Source of the DNA: Pseudarthrobacter sp. Fe7
GTDB taxonomy: Bacteria > Actinomycetota > Actinomycetes > Actinomycetales > Micrococcaceae
NCBI GenBank assembly: GCA_024372495.1
Contig: CP099977.1
Coordinates: 1,550,001-1,614,000, forward strand
Length of the DNA: 64,000 nt
Direction: 5' to 3'
The notes beneath the pieces are model-generated. The model was given only the letters and a program-made list of their open reading frames with translations. It did no database searches and had not been told where the DNA came from. The translations under genes and the position numbers were made by a program. Shown piece by piece: positions 28,381-37,738 of the stretch (the first letter of the stretch is position 1; each line of letters begins with the position of its first letter).

Positions 28381-29849
28381 CGTGTTTCAGCTTTCTGTCC
28401 GGCAGGCTGGTGGATTCCGTCCACGCGCCGTGTGATGTTCCAGGGGTTGTTGTCCCGGAGGGCAGGCGGAAGCTGCTCCGGGGCGAAGGAGTCGTACGCC
28501 ACCGGGCGCATGAACCGTCCGATGGCAGCGGTGCCCACGGAAGTAGTGGACGCGGCGGTGGTGGCAGGATAGGGGCCGCCGTGCTGCTGGGCGTAGGTCA
28601 CGCTGACTCCAGTGGGCCACGCGTTCCACACCAGCCGGCCGCTCCGTTCCCGCAGCACCGTCAGCAGGTCATCGAGCTTTTCCTCCGGCTCACCCTGGAC
28701 GGTGGCCGTCAGCTGGCCCTCCAGCAGGGCGGCCAATTCAGCGAGGTCGGTTCCGGGGCGGTACCGGATGAGCAGGGTGGCCGGGCCGAACATTTCCTGT
28801 TCCAGCAGCTCCGGCTGTGCCAGCAATGCCTCCGCGGTGGTTGCCAGCACAGTGGGCCGGGGTGCCTCGGCGTCGTCGCCCTTCACCAGCACGTCCACGC
28901 CCTCGGCGGACCGTACCTTTTCCAGCGAAGCGTCGAAACCCTCGCGGAGCTTGGGGCTGAGGAGCGGTGCCACGCTCTTGGACTCAAGCTCCTGCTGAAG
29001 CAGAGCCGCCACCTCATCCGAATCCTCCACCGGCGCGAACAACAGCCCCGGCTTGGTGCAGAACTGCCCCATTCCGGCAGTGAAGGACGCTGCATAGCCC
29101 GACAGAATGGCGTCCCGGCGCACAGCCCAGGCCTGCTCCGTGACGAACACGGGGTTGATGCTGCCCAGCTCACCGTAGAAGGGGATGGGGGTGGGGCGGC
29201 GGCAGGCCCGGTCAAACAGCGCCCGGCCGCCCGCCGTCGAGCCCGTGAAGCCGATCGCCTTCGTCAGCGGATGGTCAACGAGCGCTTCGGCTGCCTGCCG
29301 GCCCACCACGGCAGAAAACAGTCCCTGCGGCGCGCCCGCTGCAGCAAGCGCCTCCTCCACGATGGCCGCCGTCCGCAGCGCCAGCTGCAGGTGCCCTTCA
29401 TGGATCTTGTGCACCACGGCGCAGCCGGCCGCAAGGGCGGAGGCGGTGTCCCCGCCCATCACGCTGAAGGCAAAGGGGAAGTTGGAGGCACCGAAAACGC
29501 CCACGACGCCGAGGGGCACGTTGACCCTGCGGAGGTCCGGCCGGGGGCCCATGCCCCAGTCCTGGTCGGCGTGGTCAATGATGGCGCCCAGGTGCTCGCC
29601 GGCAAGGATTTCGCTGCGAAACAGGCGCAGCTGAAAGACCGAGCGCTTCAGTTCGAAACGCAGCCGGCCCTCGTCAAGGTGGGTTTCCTTCGCTCCGAGG
29701 CCCACGAGTTCATCTGCGTTGGCTTCGAGGGCGGAGGCAATGGCCTCCAGCCAGGACCCGCGGACCTGTGGCTCCACGTCCCGGGCTTTTTCGTAGGCCG
29801 CATGGGCGGCGGCTATCTGGTTCTCGACCTGCTCTGGCGTGGTTTGCAT
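28377..29849 (-). CDS. NADP-type aldehyde dehydrogenase (2-oxoglutarate semialdehyde dehydrogenase-like)
   Basis: Intact 490-aa ALDH. Motifs: VFGASNFPFAFSVMGGDTAS and ALAAGCAVVHKIHEGH (cofactor side), IGFTGSTAGG, the general-base Glu in PFYGELGSINPVFV, and the nucleophile Cys in GMGQFCTKPGL. This pattern, and the short spacing, match the subgroup that oxidises 2,5-dioxopentanoate to 2-oxoglutarate. AGGAGGAAACAGC precedes ATG 29849; the longer frame to 29963 lacks a Shine-Dalgarno and would run into the operator. Divergent from the IclR regulator gene. Confidence 0.88.
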   Translation of the reverse strand: MQTTPEQVENQIAAAHAAYEKARDVEPQVRGSWLEAIASALEANADELVGLGAKETHLDEGRLRFELKRSVFQLRLFRSEILAGEHLGAIIDHADQDWGMGPRPDLRRVNVPLGVVGVFGASNFPFAFSVMGGDTASALAAGCAVVHKIHEGHLQLALRTAAIVEEALAAAGAPQGLFSAVVGRQAAEALVDHPLTKAIGFTGSTAGGRALFDRACRRPTPIPFYGELGSINPVFVTEQAWAVRRDAILSGYAASFTAGMGQFCTKPGLLFAPVEDSDEVAALLQQELESKSVAPLLSPKLREGFDASLEKVRSAEGVDVLVKGDDAEAPRPTVLATTAEALLAQPELLEQEMFGPATLLIRYRPGTDLAELAALLEGQLTATVQGEPEEKLDDLLTVLRERSGRLVWNAWPTGVSVTYAQQHGGPYPATTAASTTSVGTAAIGRFMRPVAYDSFAPEQLPPALRDNNPWNITRRVDGIHQPAGQKAETR

Positions 29850-29903
29850 GCTGTTTCCTCCTGGAATCATCTTTAATTCCCATCTCCAATGTTGTCGAAC
29901 AAT

Positions 29904-29919
29904 GTGCGATATTTCGAAC
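29904..29919. promoter_or_regulatory. Putative IclR-type operator, site 1
   Basis: GTGCGATATTTCGAAC, an imperfect palindrome between the divergent ALDH and iclR starts. It matches sites at 31996 and 32213 (consensus GTNCRAKATTTCGRAC) and resembles known IclR-family operators such as that of PcaU. Confidence 0.6.
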
Positions 29920-29977
29920 GGTGGACGTAGACTGGAAGCCGCGCTAAGCCAATGCGCCCCCAACGAAAGGACTCCAA

Positions 29978-30759
29978 GTGCCCCGCTTGACCCCCGCCGT
30001 CGTCAGGAGCCTTGACGTCCTGGAGCTCTTCATGGACGCCCGCCACGGGCTCTCCGCACCCGAAGTGGTGCAGCGGACCGGCCTTCCCCGCACCACCGTC
30101 CACGAACTGCTCACCACCCTGACCGAGCGCAAATACCTCCGCCGGGACGATGCCACTGCCACCTACCATCTGGGACTGAGCGTCTTCCGGCTGGGCAACG
30201 CGTTCGCCGAACGGCTGGACCTGCACGCCGTCGGGCTGCGCATTGCCCAGTCCGTGGGCAGGGAGTGCGACGAGACCGTGAATGTGGGAATCCTCGACGG
30301 CGCCGACGTGGTGTACGTCTGCAAGGTGGACAGCACCCAGTCCGTGCGCATGGTCTCGCGCATGGGCGGCCGGCTTCCGGCGGTTGCACTGCCGTGGGCA
30401 AAATCCTTCTGGCGTACCTGCCGGACGCCGAACGCAAGCGCATCTTCACAAAGGGCCTTGCCAAACTGACCCCCAAAAGCATCACCGAGCCCCACGCACT
30501 CGCCAACGTGCTGGACGAGATCCGGGCTTCCGGTCTGGCCTTCGAGTCCGGGGAGTCCAGTCCGGACGTTTCCTGCGTGGCCGCGCCGGTCCGGGACCAC
30601 ACCGGCGCCGTGGTGGCGGCCCTGAGCGTCTCCGTTCCGGACATGCGCTGGAACCAGCGCCCGGTGGAGGAATGGTCTGCATTGGCGGCCGACGGCGCTG
30701 CCCGCCTCAGCGCCGAGCCTCGGCTACCGCTGACGGCCGGGGGGCGGGGCCCACCTTAG
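29978..30759 (+). CDS. IclR-family transcriptional regulator (one frame break)
   Basis: Composite of about 260 aa. The N-terminal winged helix has VRSLDVLELFMDARHGLSAP, EVVQRTGLPRTTVHELLTTL and KYLRRDDATATYHLG. The C-terminal effector domain has ILDGADVVYVCKVDSTQSVR, GKILLAYLPDAERKRIF, GESSPDVSCVAAPVRDHTGA and VVAALSVSVPD, the family signature. The break near 30395 falls where several bases of the usual H-C-T-A-V-G-K segment appear to be missing. The start is a GTG after AAAGGA. Effector is probably an intermediate of the sugar-acid pathway around it (inference). Confidence 0.85.
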
Positions 30760-30763
30760 GCGG

Positions 30764-31977
30764 TCAGCCGGCCAGCGCCACATGATCGCCCGAAATGCCG
30801 GCAGTGGACTTGACGCCCAGCAGCTGCATGGACCGTACGTACTGGGAACGCAGGATCTTCACGGCATGGGCGGCGCCGCGCTCGCCGCCGGCCATCAGGC
30901 CGTAGAGGTAGGCCCGGCCCACCATCGCCGCGTCCGCACCGAGGCCGACGGCGGCCAGGATGTCACTGCCGGACATGATGCCGCTGTCGATCAGCACTGT
31001 CGCATCCGGGCCCAGGGCCTCGCGGACCTGGGGGAGGATCTTCAGGATGGTGGGCGACCGGTCCAGCTGCCGCCCCCGTGGTTGGACAGGCCAACGCCGT
31101 CACAGCCCAGTTCGACAACCCGTTCGGCATCCTTGACGGTCTGGATGCCCTTGACCAGCAGCTTGTGCGGCCACACTTTACGCAGCCAGGCGATGTCCTC
31201 GAACGTCAGGGCGGGATCGAACACCTGGTCCGCCACCTCTGCCGAGTTTCCGCCGAAGCCTTTGAGGGACGCGAACTCGATGGGCGGGGTGGTGAGCTTG
31301 TCGAACCACCAGGACGGGTGCAACGCCATGTCGGCAAAGGTCTGTGGCGACAGCGTGGGCGGAATGGTCAGGCCGTCACGCAGCTCCCGTACGCGGGCAC
31401 CGCCCACCTGGGTGTCCACCGTGACCATCAGCACGTCGTAGCCGCTGGTCAGCACCCGCTCCAGCAGGCCCTCCGTCTTGCTCCTGTCCTTGGCGATGTA
31501 GAGCTGGAACCAGTTGTTCCCATCGGGCACCGCCTTGGCCAGGTCCTCCACCGTGGTGGTGCCGACGGTCGACAGGGTATACGGGATGTTGTTCCGGGCC
31601 GCTACCCGCGCCACTGCCTTCTCGCCGTCGTTGTGCATCATCCGCGTGTAGCCGGTGGGGGCCAACACCAGCGGGAAATCGATGGTCCGGCCAAAAAGCT
31701 TCGTGGAAGGATCAGGATCCGAGACATCACGAAGGACTGCCGGCGAGAACTCCACGTCCCGGTAGGCCTGCCGGCACCTGGCGATGGTGATTTCCTCCTC
31801 CGCAGCGCCGTCCGTGTAGTTGAACACAGCCTTCGGAGTGGTCTTCCGTGCCATCGTGCGAAGGTCCGCGATGGTGAATGCCCGGGCAAGCCTTCGTTGC
31901 ACCGGATCCATTTCGAAGCTCCGGAACTGGAGAAGTTCGCGGATCTCGGACCACTTGGGCAGTTGACGGTCCTCCAT
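30764..31977 (-). CDS. FMN-dependent alpha-hydroxy-acid oxidase/dehydrogenase (one frame break)
   Basis: Composite of about 404 aa. Motifs of the LldD/glycolate oxidase/mandelate dehydrogenase family: NYTDGAAEEEIT near residue 70, LAPTGYTRMMHNDGE, WFQLYIAKDRS, VLMVTVDTQVGGARVRE, LVKGIQTVKDAERVVELG, the catalytic LSNHGG-RQLD, and VLIDSGIMSGSDILAAVGLG for FMN phosphate binding. The break near 31070 is one missing G in a G run. ATG 31977 follows AAAGGGG; the operator at 31996 rules out the longer start. It oxidises a 2-hydroxy acid to the 2-oxo acid; substrate not predictable. Confidence 0.85.
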
Positions 31978-31995
31978 ACGGAGTACCCCTTTCAT

Positions 31996-32011
31996 GTTCG
32001 AAATCTTGTAC
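31996..32011. promoter_or_regulatory. Putative IclR-type operator, site 2
   Basis: GTTCGAAATCTTGTAC, whose complement is GTACAAGATTTCGAAC. It lies 19 bp upstream of the hydroxy-acid oxidase start, in its 5' leader or promoter. Confidence 0.55.
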
Positions 32012-32212
32012 AAAGGTCGGCAAGTGGATGCCGCTGAACTGAGCCGGAAATCGAGTCAGGGCAGCGCCTGATGGCTCCTGCATCGCCTCTGTTGCAGGTT
32101 CTCCCGTCCAATTTCCGGGTCTGTGCTTGACGGTCCGGGACGCTGTCCCTAGACTCCTTTGTGTTCCCGATCACCCTACCGCAGCAACCGCGTGATCGCC
32201 ACTTCGACCAAC

Positions 32213-32228
32213 GTCCGAAATATCGAAC
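32213..32228. promoter_or_regulatory. Putative IclR-type operator, site 3
   Basis: GTCCGAAATATCGAAC, 57 bp upstream of the MFS transporter start, in the 308-bp divergent region 31978-32285. With sites 1 and 2 it covers every promoter region of the cluster. Confidence 0.6.
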
Positions 32229-32285
32229 GTAGCAGCCTCGCAAAGACGAGACCCACAAAGCAGTGGGCTTTCGAAAGGACCCCCA

Positions 32286-33767
32286 ATGTCAGCAGTCCCC
32301 AACGCCGCTGCACCCAGCGGCGGCCGGATTGTCCTGCGCTCCGCCCAGGACGTCACAGACCTCATCAACAGCGGTGCCCTCCAGAAGGGCAAATCCTTCG
32401 CCATCACCCTTATCGCCCTGGGCGGCATCTTCCTGGACGCCTACGACTTCACCTCGGTGGCCTTCGGCCTGCCATACATCTCCAAAGACTTCCACCTGAG
32501 CCCCGAAATGCTGGCCGTCGTATCCGCCTCCATCATGGTGGGCGCCCTCGTCGGATCAGTCTTCGGCGGCTACTTCGTGGACAGGCTGGGCCGGTTCAAG
32601 GTGTTCATGGCCGACATGGTCTTCTTCGTCGTCGCAGCCATCGCCTGCGCCCTCGCCCCGGACGTCTGGACCCTCATCATTGCCCGCTTCATCATGGGCC
32701 TGGGCATCGGCGTCGACTTCCCCGTTGCCTTCAGCTTCCTGGCTGAATATGCCTCACGGAAGAAGAAGGGCGGCACCGTCTCCCTCTGGCAGCCCATGTG
32801 GTACGTCGCCGTCGCCTCCACGTTTGCCCTGCTGATTCCCGTGTACTTCCTCTTCCAGGGCATGAACTGGTCCGAAAACCAGATGTGGCGGATCGTTGTG
32901 GGCTTCGGCGCCGTCCCTGCCATCCTGATCATGGTCTTCCGCCAGAAGTACATGGCGGAATCCCCCTCCTGGGCGGCACAGAACCTGGGCCTGCATGAAG
33001 CGGCCAAGATCCTCAAGCGGACCTACAACGTGGACGCCGAAGTGGCTGACGACGCCGTTGACCCGAGGGCGGAGCGCAAGCAGTTCCAGATGACCCTCAC
33101 CCAGGCCTGGGGCAAGCTCGTGGGCAAGAAGTACCGCGGCCGTACTGGCCTGGCCCTCGTCATCAATGCCAGCCAGTCGATGGAGTACTACGCCGTGGGC
33201 TTCTTCGTTGGGCAGATCGTGCTCGCCATGCTGCACACCCAGAACGTCATGACCAACATCGTGTCCTCGCTCATCCTCAACCTCTGCTTCGGTGTTACCG
33301 GCGGCTTCATCGGCGCCCGCCTCTCGGGCAAGATTGGCCCGCGCAAGCTTTCACTGCTCGGGTTCTGCGGCACCTTAACCTGCATGATCATCGCCGGTTC
33401 GCTCAGCAACGTCGACGGTGCCTGGTCCTTCATCGGCGCCCTGGTCATCGGCCTCCTGATCTTCTGCCACGCAGCCGGCCCCGGGGCCCAGGGCATGACC
33501 ATGGCCACCATGTCCTACCCCACCTCCCTGCGCGGAGCCGGCACCGGCTTCACCCAGATCGGCATCCGTCTCGGGGCGATCGCCGGGCTGGTGTTCTGGC
33601 CTTTGGCCACGGCAGCCTGGGGAACCAAGGCACTGCTGGTACTCGCCGTTGTTCCTGCCATTGCCATCGTGGTGATCCTGGTCAACAAGTGGGACCCGCA
33701 CGGCCGCGACATCGACGCCGAAGACTACGAGGACCAGTCAGTGGCCGCCCTCAGCGCAAACCGCTGA
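32286..33767 (+). CDS. MFS transporter (sugar-porter-like)
   Basis: Intact 493-aa protein with 12 membrane segments. Signatures: LDAYDFTSVAFGLPYISKDF in helix 1, GSVFGGYFVDRLGRFKVFMA (the G-x3-D-R-x-G-R loop 2-3), FIMGLGIGVDFPVAFSFLAE in helix 4, a central cytoplasmic loop, and YPTSLRGAGTGFTQIGIRLG in helix 10-11. Proton-coupled uptake of an organic acid or sugar acid is likely from the family and from its position as the first gene of the lyase/dehydratase operon. Downstream genes follow within 35-50 bp. Confidence 0.88.
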   Translation: MSAVPNAAAPSGGRIVLRSAQDVTDLINSGALQKGKSFAITLIALGGIFLDAYDFTSVAFGLPYISKDFHLSPEMLAVVSASIMVGALVGSVFGGYFVDRLGRFKVFMADMVFFVVAAIACALAPDVWTLIIARFIMGLGIGVDFPVAFSFLAEYASRKKKGGTVSLWQPMWYVAVASTFALLIPVYFLFQGMNWSENQMWRIVVGFGAVPAILIMVFRQKYMAESPSWAAQNLGLHEAAKILKRTYNVDAEVADDAVDPRAERKQFQMTLTQAWGKLVGKKYRGRTGLALVINASQSMEYYAVGFFVGQIVLAMLHTQNVMTNIVSSLILNLCFGVTGGFIGARLSGKIGPRKLSLLGFCGTLTCMIIAGSLSNVDGAWSFIGALVIGLLIFCHAAGPGAQGMTMATMSYPTSLRGAGTGFTQIGIRLGAIAGLVFWPLATAAWGTKALLVLAVVPAIAIVVILVNKWDPHGRDIDAEDYEDQSVAALSANR

Positions 33768-33809
33768 TCCCAGCGACTGCCTCTTTTCTCCAACCTATTA
33801 AGGACAACC

Positions 33810-34722
33810 ATGAGTGCCATCACTGGCGTAATGCCGGTAGCGCCCACCATTTTCGCCGACAACGAGGAACTGGACCTCGACGGCCAGCGCCGGGTCCTGG
33901 ATTACCTGGTGGACGGCAAGTCCGACGCCGTCTGCATCCTGGCCAACTACTCCGAACAGTTCTCCCTGACCGACGGGGAACGCGAGCAGGTGCTCCGGAC
34001 CACCATGGAGCACCTGGACGGACGGCTGCCTGTCTGCGTCACCACCAGCCACTTCAGCTCGCGGATCGCCCGGGAACGCAGCCTCCGGGCCCAGGAGCCT
34101 CGGGGCGGAAATGGTCATGCTCATGCCGCCGTTCTTCGGGGCCACCATGAAGGTGGACGACGAGGCCGTGGTGGAGTACTTCAAGCGCGTGGCTGACGGC
34201 CTGGAGATCGACATCATGATCCAGGACGCACCGATGAGCACCACTCCACTGTCCGTGCCCCTCCTGGCCCGCATCGCCAGGGAGATCCCGCAGGTCAACT
34301 ACGCCAAGATCGAAATGCCCCAGGCGGCGGACAAGCTCCGTGCCCTCGCCGCCGCTGCCGGGCCGTCGCTGCCGGGACTTTTCGACGGCGAGGAAGCCAT
34401 CACGCTCATCCCGGACCTGGAAGCCGGGGCCCTGGGCACGATGAGCAGCTGCATGGTGCCGGACCAGCTTGGCCAAATCGTGCGGGATTTCCACGCAGGC
34501 GAACGGGACAAGGCGATCCACGCCTGGGAAGACCTGCTTCCGTTCATCCACTTCGAGAACCGGCAGTGCGGCCTGCGCGCAACAAAGGTGCTGATGAAGG
34601 AGGGCAACATCATTGCCAGCGACAGGACCCGCGAGCCGGTAGGGGAGCTGAATCCGCACACCAGGGCGCAGCTGGTGGAGATGGCCAAACGCAAGGACCC
34701 CCTGATCCTCCGCTGGGCGTGA
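33810..34722 (+). CDS. DHDPS/NanA-family class I aldolase or dehydratase (one frame break)
   Basis: Composite of about 304 aa, TIM-barrel. The N-terminus GVMPVAPTIFADNEELDLDG is typical. ILANYSEQFSLTDGEREQVL stands where family members have G(S/T)TGE, so the usual Thr-Thr pair is replaced by Tyr-Ser. The Schiff-base Lys lies in NYAKIEMPQA. The break at 34095 is an extra C in AGCT; corrected it reads RAQELGAEMVMLMPPFF. Relatives include 5-dehydro-4-deoxyglucarate dehydratase and 2-keto-3-deoxy acid aldolases. Its cluster supports one of these, but the atypical pocket leaves the substrate open. Confidence 0.8.
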
Positions 34723-34756
34723 GGACCACACAAATGCAGGAAAGGAAGGACCAGAC

Positions 34757-35723
34757 ATGCCGCGCATACTGATCACCGACTACGAATTCGAATCGATCAG
34801 CCAGGAGCAGGCCGTGGCAGACGCCAACGGTGTTGAGCTGGTACGGGCCAACTGCAGGACCGAGGACGACGTCATTGAGGCTGCGGCCGAAGTGGACGGG
34901 CTCATCGTCCAGTACGCCCCCATCACGGAGCGCGTCCTCAAGGGCCTGCCCCGCCTGAAAGCCGTCAGCCGGTACGGGGTAGGCGTGGACACCGTTGACG
35001 TCCAAGCCGCAACGGAATGCGGCGTGGTGGTGTCCAACGTGCCCGATTACGGTGTGGAGGACGTCAGCGACCACGCCGTTGCCCTTGCGCTAACGCTGGC
35101 CCGCGGCATCCCGGACCTGGACAGGGGAATCCGGGATGGGGAAAACGTGCTCGACTCGGTCAAGCCGCTCCGCCGCTTTTCTTCACAGACATTCGGCGTC
35201 ATCGGACTGGGCCTGATCGGGGCGGCCACGGCAGCCAAGGCCAAGGCCCTGGGCTTCCGCGCCCTGGGCTACGACCCCCTCCACACCCCGGGGACCACCA
35301 CCAAGGAGGGCATCCAGGTGGTGACCTTTGACGAGCCTCGTGGCCGAGTCCGACGTCGTATCCCTGCACGTGCCGTTGAACAAGCACACCCACCACTTGA
35401 TCAACGCACGCACGCTGGGGCAGTTCAAGGAAGGGGCCACCATCGTGAACACCTGCCGGGGCGGGGTGATTGACACGGAGGCCCTTGTTGACGCGCTGAA
35501 AAACGGAAGGCTCCAGGCGGCAGGCCTGGATGTCTTTGAGGAAGAGCCCCTTCCCCTTAACAGTGCGTTGCTGGACCTTGAGCGCGTGGTGCTGACACCG
35601 CATACCGCCTGGTACACGGAGGAATCCAGCGACGAGCTGAAGCGGCGCACCGCGGAGAACGTGGTGGACGCCTGCCTGGGCCGCAGGCCCCGCAACATCG
35701 TCAACCCTGAGGTCCTCAATTAA
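34757..35723 (+). CDS. D-2-hydroxyacid dehydrogenase, NAD-dependent (one frame break)
   Basis: Composite of about 322 aa. Rossmann motif VIGLGLIGAATAAKAKALG, substrate region SRYGVGVDTVDV, and the catalytic triad Arg in NTCRGGVID, Glu in VFEEEPLPLN and His in LTPHTAWYTEE. This is the SerA/CtBP-like family. The break at 35333 is an extra C in AGCT; corrected it reads FDELVAESDVVSLHVPLN. A strong AGGAAAGGAAGG precedes the ATG. It probably interconverts a 2-oxo acid and a 2-hydroxy acid in the surrounding pathway, possibly opposite to the FMN oxidase. Confidence 0.85.
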
Positions 35724-35772
35724 CACGCCCGGGCCCAGCGGAACAGGGACGGCCAACAGCAAAGGCAAGAAC

Positions 35773-37347
35773 ATGAACACACCGATTGAATTGATCGCCA
35801 ACCCGCGGCTTGCCGCGGACATGGGACTGCTGGTCCTGCATCCGGAGGACAACGTTGGTACGGCCCTGGGAACGGTCCCCGCTGGCACCCCGGTGTCTTT
35901 TGACGGTGGGGACCTGCTGTGCACGGATGAGATTCCCCGCGGACACAAGGTGGCATTGCGGACCATCGAGGCTGATGAACCGGTCCGGAAGTACGGCCAG
36001 ATCATTGGCTTCGCGGGGCGCCAGATCCGGCAGGGCGAACACGTGCACGTCCACAACGTGGCGTACCGCGAGTTCGACCGGGCAGGCGAGGCCGGCATTG
36101 CCCTGCGGGAAACCGACTTTGTGCCCGAGGACCAGCGCGCAACGTTCCAGGGCTACCGGCGGAGCAACGGCTCCGTCGGTACCCGGAACTACATCGGCAT
36201 CGTGACGTCGGTGAACTGTTCCGCAACGGCGGCAAAACTCATCGCCGCCCGTATCGAGAACAGCGGGGTTCTGGACCAGTACCCCAACGTCGACGGCGTG
36301 GTGGCGCTGACGCATTCGTCGGGTTGCGGCACCGGAGGCGAGGGTAATTACGGCTTTGAGGTGCTGCAACGAACCCTCCACGGGTACGCGAACCACCCCA
36401 ACTTCGCCAGCATCCTGGTGCTGGGGCTGGGGTGCGAAGTGAACCAGATTGACGGCCTTACCACCGGCTGGCAGTTGAGCCCCGACAAATCGATCTCCAG
36501 CATGACCATCCAGGCGCAGGGCGGCACCAAGGCCACCGTGGCCGAGGGAGTACGGCGCATCGAGGAACTGCTTCCCGAGATCAACAAGGCACAGAGGACA
36601 GCAGTTCCCGCATCGGAGCTTGTCCTCGCCATGGAGTGCGGAGGATCGGACGCATTTTCCGGCGTCACAGCAAATCCGGCGCTGGGCGCAGCCGCTGACC
36701 TGCTCATCAGGCACGGCGGCACCGCAGTCTTCGGTGAAACCACGGAAATCTACGGGGCCGAGCACCTGCTCACATCCCGCGCCGAGTCCCAACGTACGGC
36801 GGACAAGCTCATGGAACGCGTCCGCTGGTGGGAACAGCACGTCGCCGTGGACGGATCGTCGATCAACAACAACCCGTCCCCCGGGAACAAGGCCGGCGGA
36901 CTCACCACCATCCTCGAAAAGTCCCTGGGCGCCGTGGCCAAGGGCGGGACCACCAACCTGGTGGACGTGGTCGAATACGCCGAACCCGTCACCGCCCACG
37001 GGCTCGTCTTCATGGACACCCCGGGATACGACCCCGTCAACGCCACCGGCATGGTTGCCGGCGGCGCCCAGGTGCTGGCGTTCACCACCGGCCGGGGCTC
37101 CGCCTTTGGCTGCAAGCCCGCACCAAGCATCAAGCTGGCAACCAACACCCCGCTGTATGAACGCATGCGGGATGACATGGACGTGAACTGCGGGGCGGTG
37201 GCGGACGGCGAGCTGTCCATCGAGGAGATGGGGCAACAGATCTTTGAACTCATCCTGGCGGTGGCCTCGGGCCAGGAAACCAAGAGTGAGGAACTGGGTT
37301 ACGGGGACAACGAGTTTGTCCCCTGGCAGCTGTCCACCGTTCTCTAG
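35773..37347 (+). CDS. Altronate/galactarate dehydratase (UxaA/GarD family)
   Basis: Intact 524-aa enzyme with the family's two-part layout. An N-terminal SAF-like domain (IPRGHKVALRTIEADEPVRK, YGQIIGFAGRQIRQGEHVHV) is followed by the large catalytic domain: GYRRSNGSVGTRNYIGIVTS, THSSGCGTGG, VLGLGCEVNQ, MECGGSDAFSGVTANPALG, NPSPGNKAGGLTTI and FTTGRGSAFG. The length is nearer GarD (about 523 aa) than UxaA (about 495 aa). It dehydrates aldonates/aldarates such as galactarate to 2-keto-3-deoxy acids. As the last gene of the operon it would feed the DHDPS-family and ALDH steps. Confidence 0.85.
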   Translation: MNTPIELIANPRLAADMGLLVLHPEDNVGTALGTVPAGTPVSFDGGDLLCTDEIPRGHKVALRTIEADEPVRKYGQIIGFAGRQIRQGEHVHVHNVAYREFDRAGEAGIALRETDFVPEDQRATFQGYRRSNGSVGTRNYIGIVTSVNCSATAAKLIAARIENSGVLDQYPNVDGVVALTHSSGCGTGGEGNYGFEVLQRTLHGYANHPNFASILVLGLGCEVNQIDGLTTGWQLSPDKSISSMTIQAQGGTKATVAEGVRRIEELLPEINKAQRTAVPASELVLAMECGGSDAFSGVTANPALGAAADLLIRHGGTAVFGETTEIYGAEHLLTSRAESQRTADKLMERVRWWEQHVAVDGSSINNNPSPGNKAGGLTTILEKSLGAVAKGGTTNLVDVVEYAEPVTAHGLVFMDTPGYDPVNATGMVAGGAQVLAFTTGRGSAFGCKPAPSIKLATNTPLYERMRDDMDVNCGAVADGELSIEEMGQQIFELILAVASGQETKSEELGYGDNEFVPWQLSTVL

Positions 37348-37378
37348 GTGCGCCCCTTGCTGCGGTTATGCTCGAACC

Positions 37379-37732
37379 ATGGCGATGCATGATTCTCCGG
37401 CCAAGACGGTCACCGTCCGCGACAAAAGTCCGTGGCGGCGGCGCATGTGGATGTGGATTGTTGCCGCGGGACTGGACGTCTACATCCTCGGTTTCGTCCT
37501 CGGACTGCAGCCAGCGGGTCCCCTTTGCGGCAGCCCGTTGCTGCGGGAGAGCCATGCGGCTGAACTGATAAGCCTGCAGAAGGCCGGCATCGGGGCGGCG
37601 GCCGTGTGCTACCGGAACATCGATGCCGATGCCGTCCCTGTCTGGACCCTCATGGCACTGGGTGTGTTTATCGTCATGGCTGGAGTTGCCGCCCGGATCA
37701 TCATCATCCGCCGTTCCGCCAGTGCTGAGTGA
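37379..37732 (+). CDS. Two-pass membrane protein of unknown function
   Basis: A 117-aa protein with helices at about residues 24-45 and 85-105, separated by an extracytoplasmic loop with two Cys (GPLCGSPLL and AVCYRNIDAD). No family recognised. The C-terminal half is nearly identical to the 52-aa frame at 23294-23452. The start lies 32 bp after the dehydratase stop, but its expression may be independent. Confidence 0.65.
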   Translation: MAMHDSPAKTVTVRDKSPWRRRMWMWIVAAGLDVYILGFVLGLQPAGPLCGSPLLRESHAAELISLQKAGIGAAAVCYRNIDADAVPVWTLMALGVFIVMAGVAARIIIIRRSASAE

Positions 37733-37738
37733 CCCTCC

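Noticed and set aside
28410..29876. Long plus-strand open frame (488 codons) opposite the aldehyde dehydrogenase
   Set aside because: The minus-strand frame has complete ALDH catalytic motifs; the antisense product has none.
35716..37236. Minus-strand open frame of 506 codons opposite the UxaA/GarD gene
   Set aside because: Antisense shadow of a well-conserved dehydratase.
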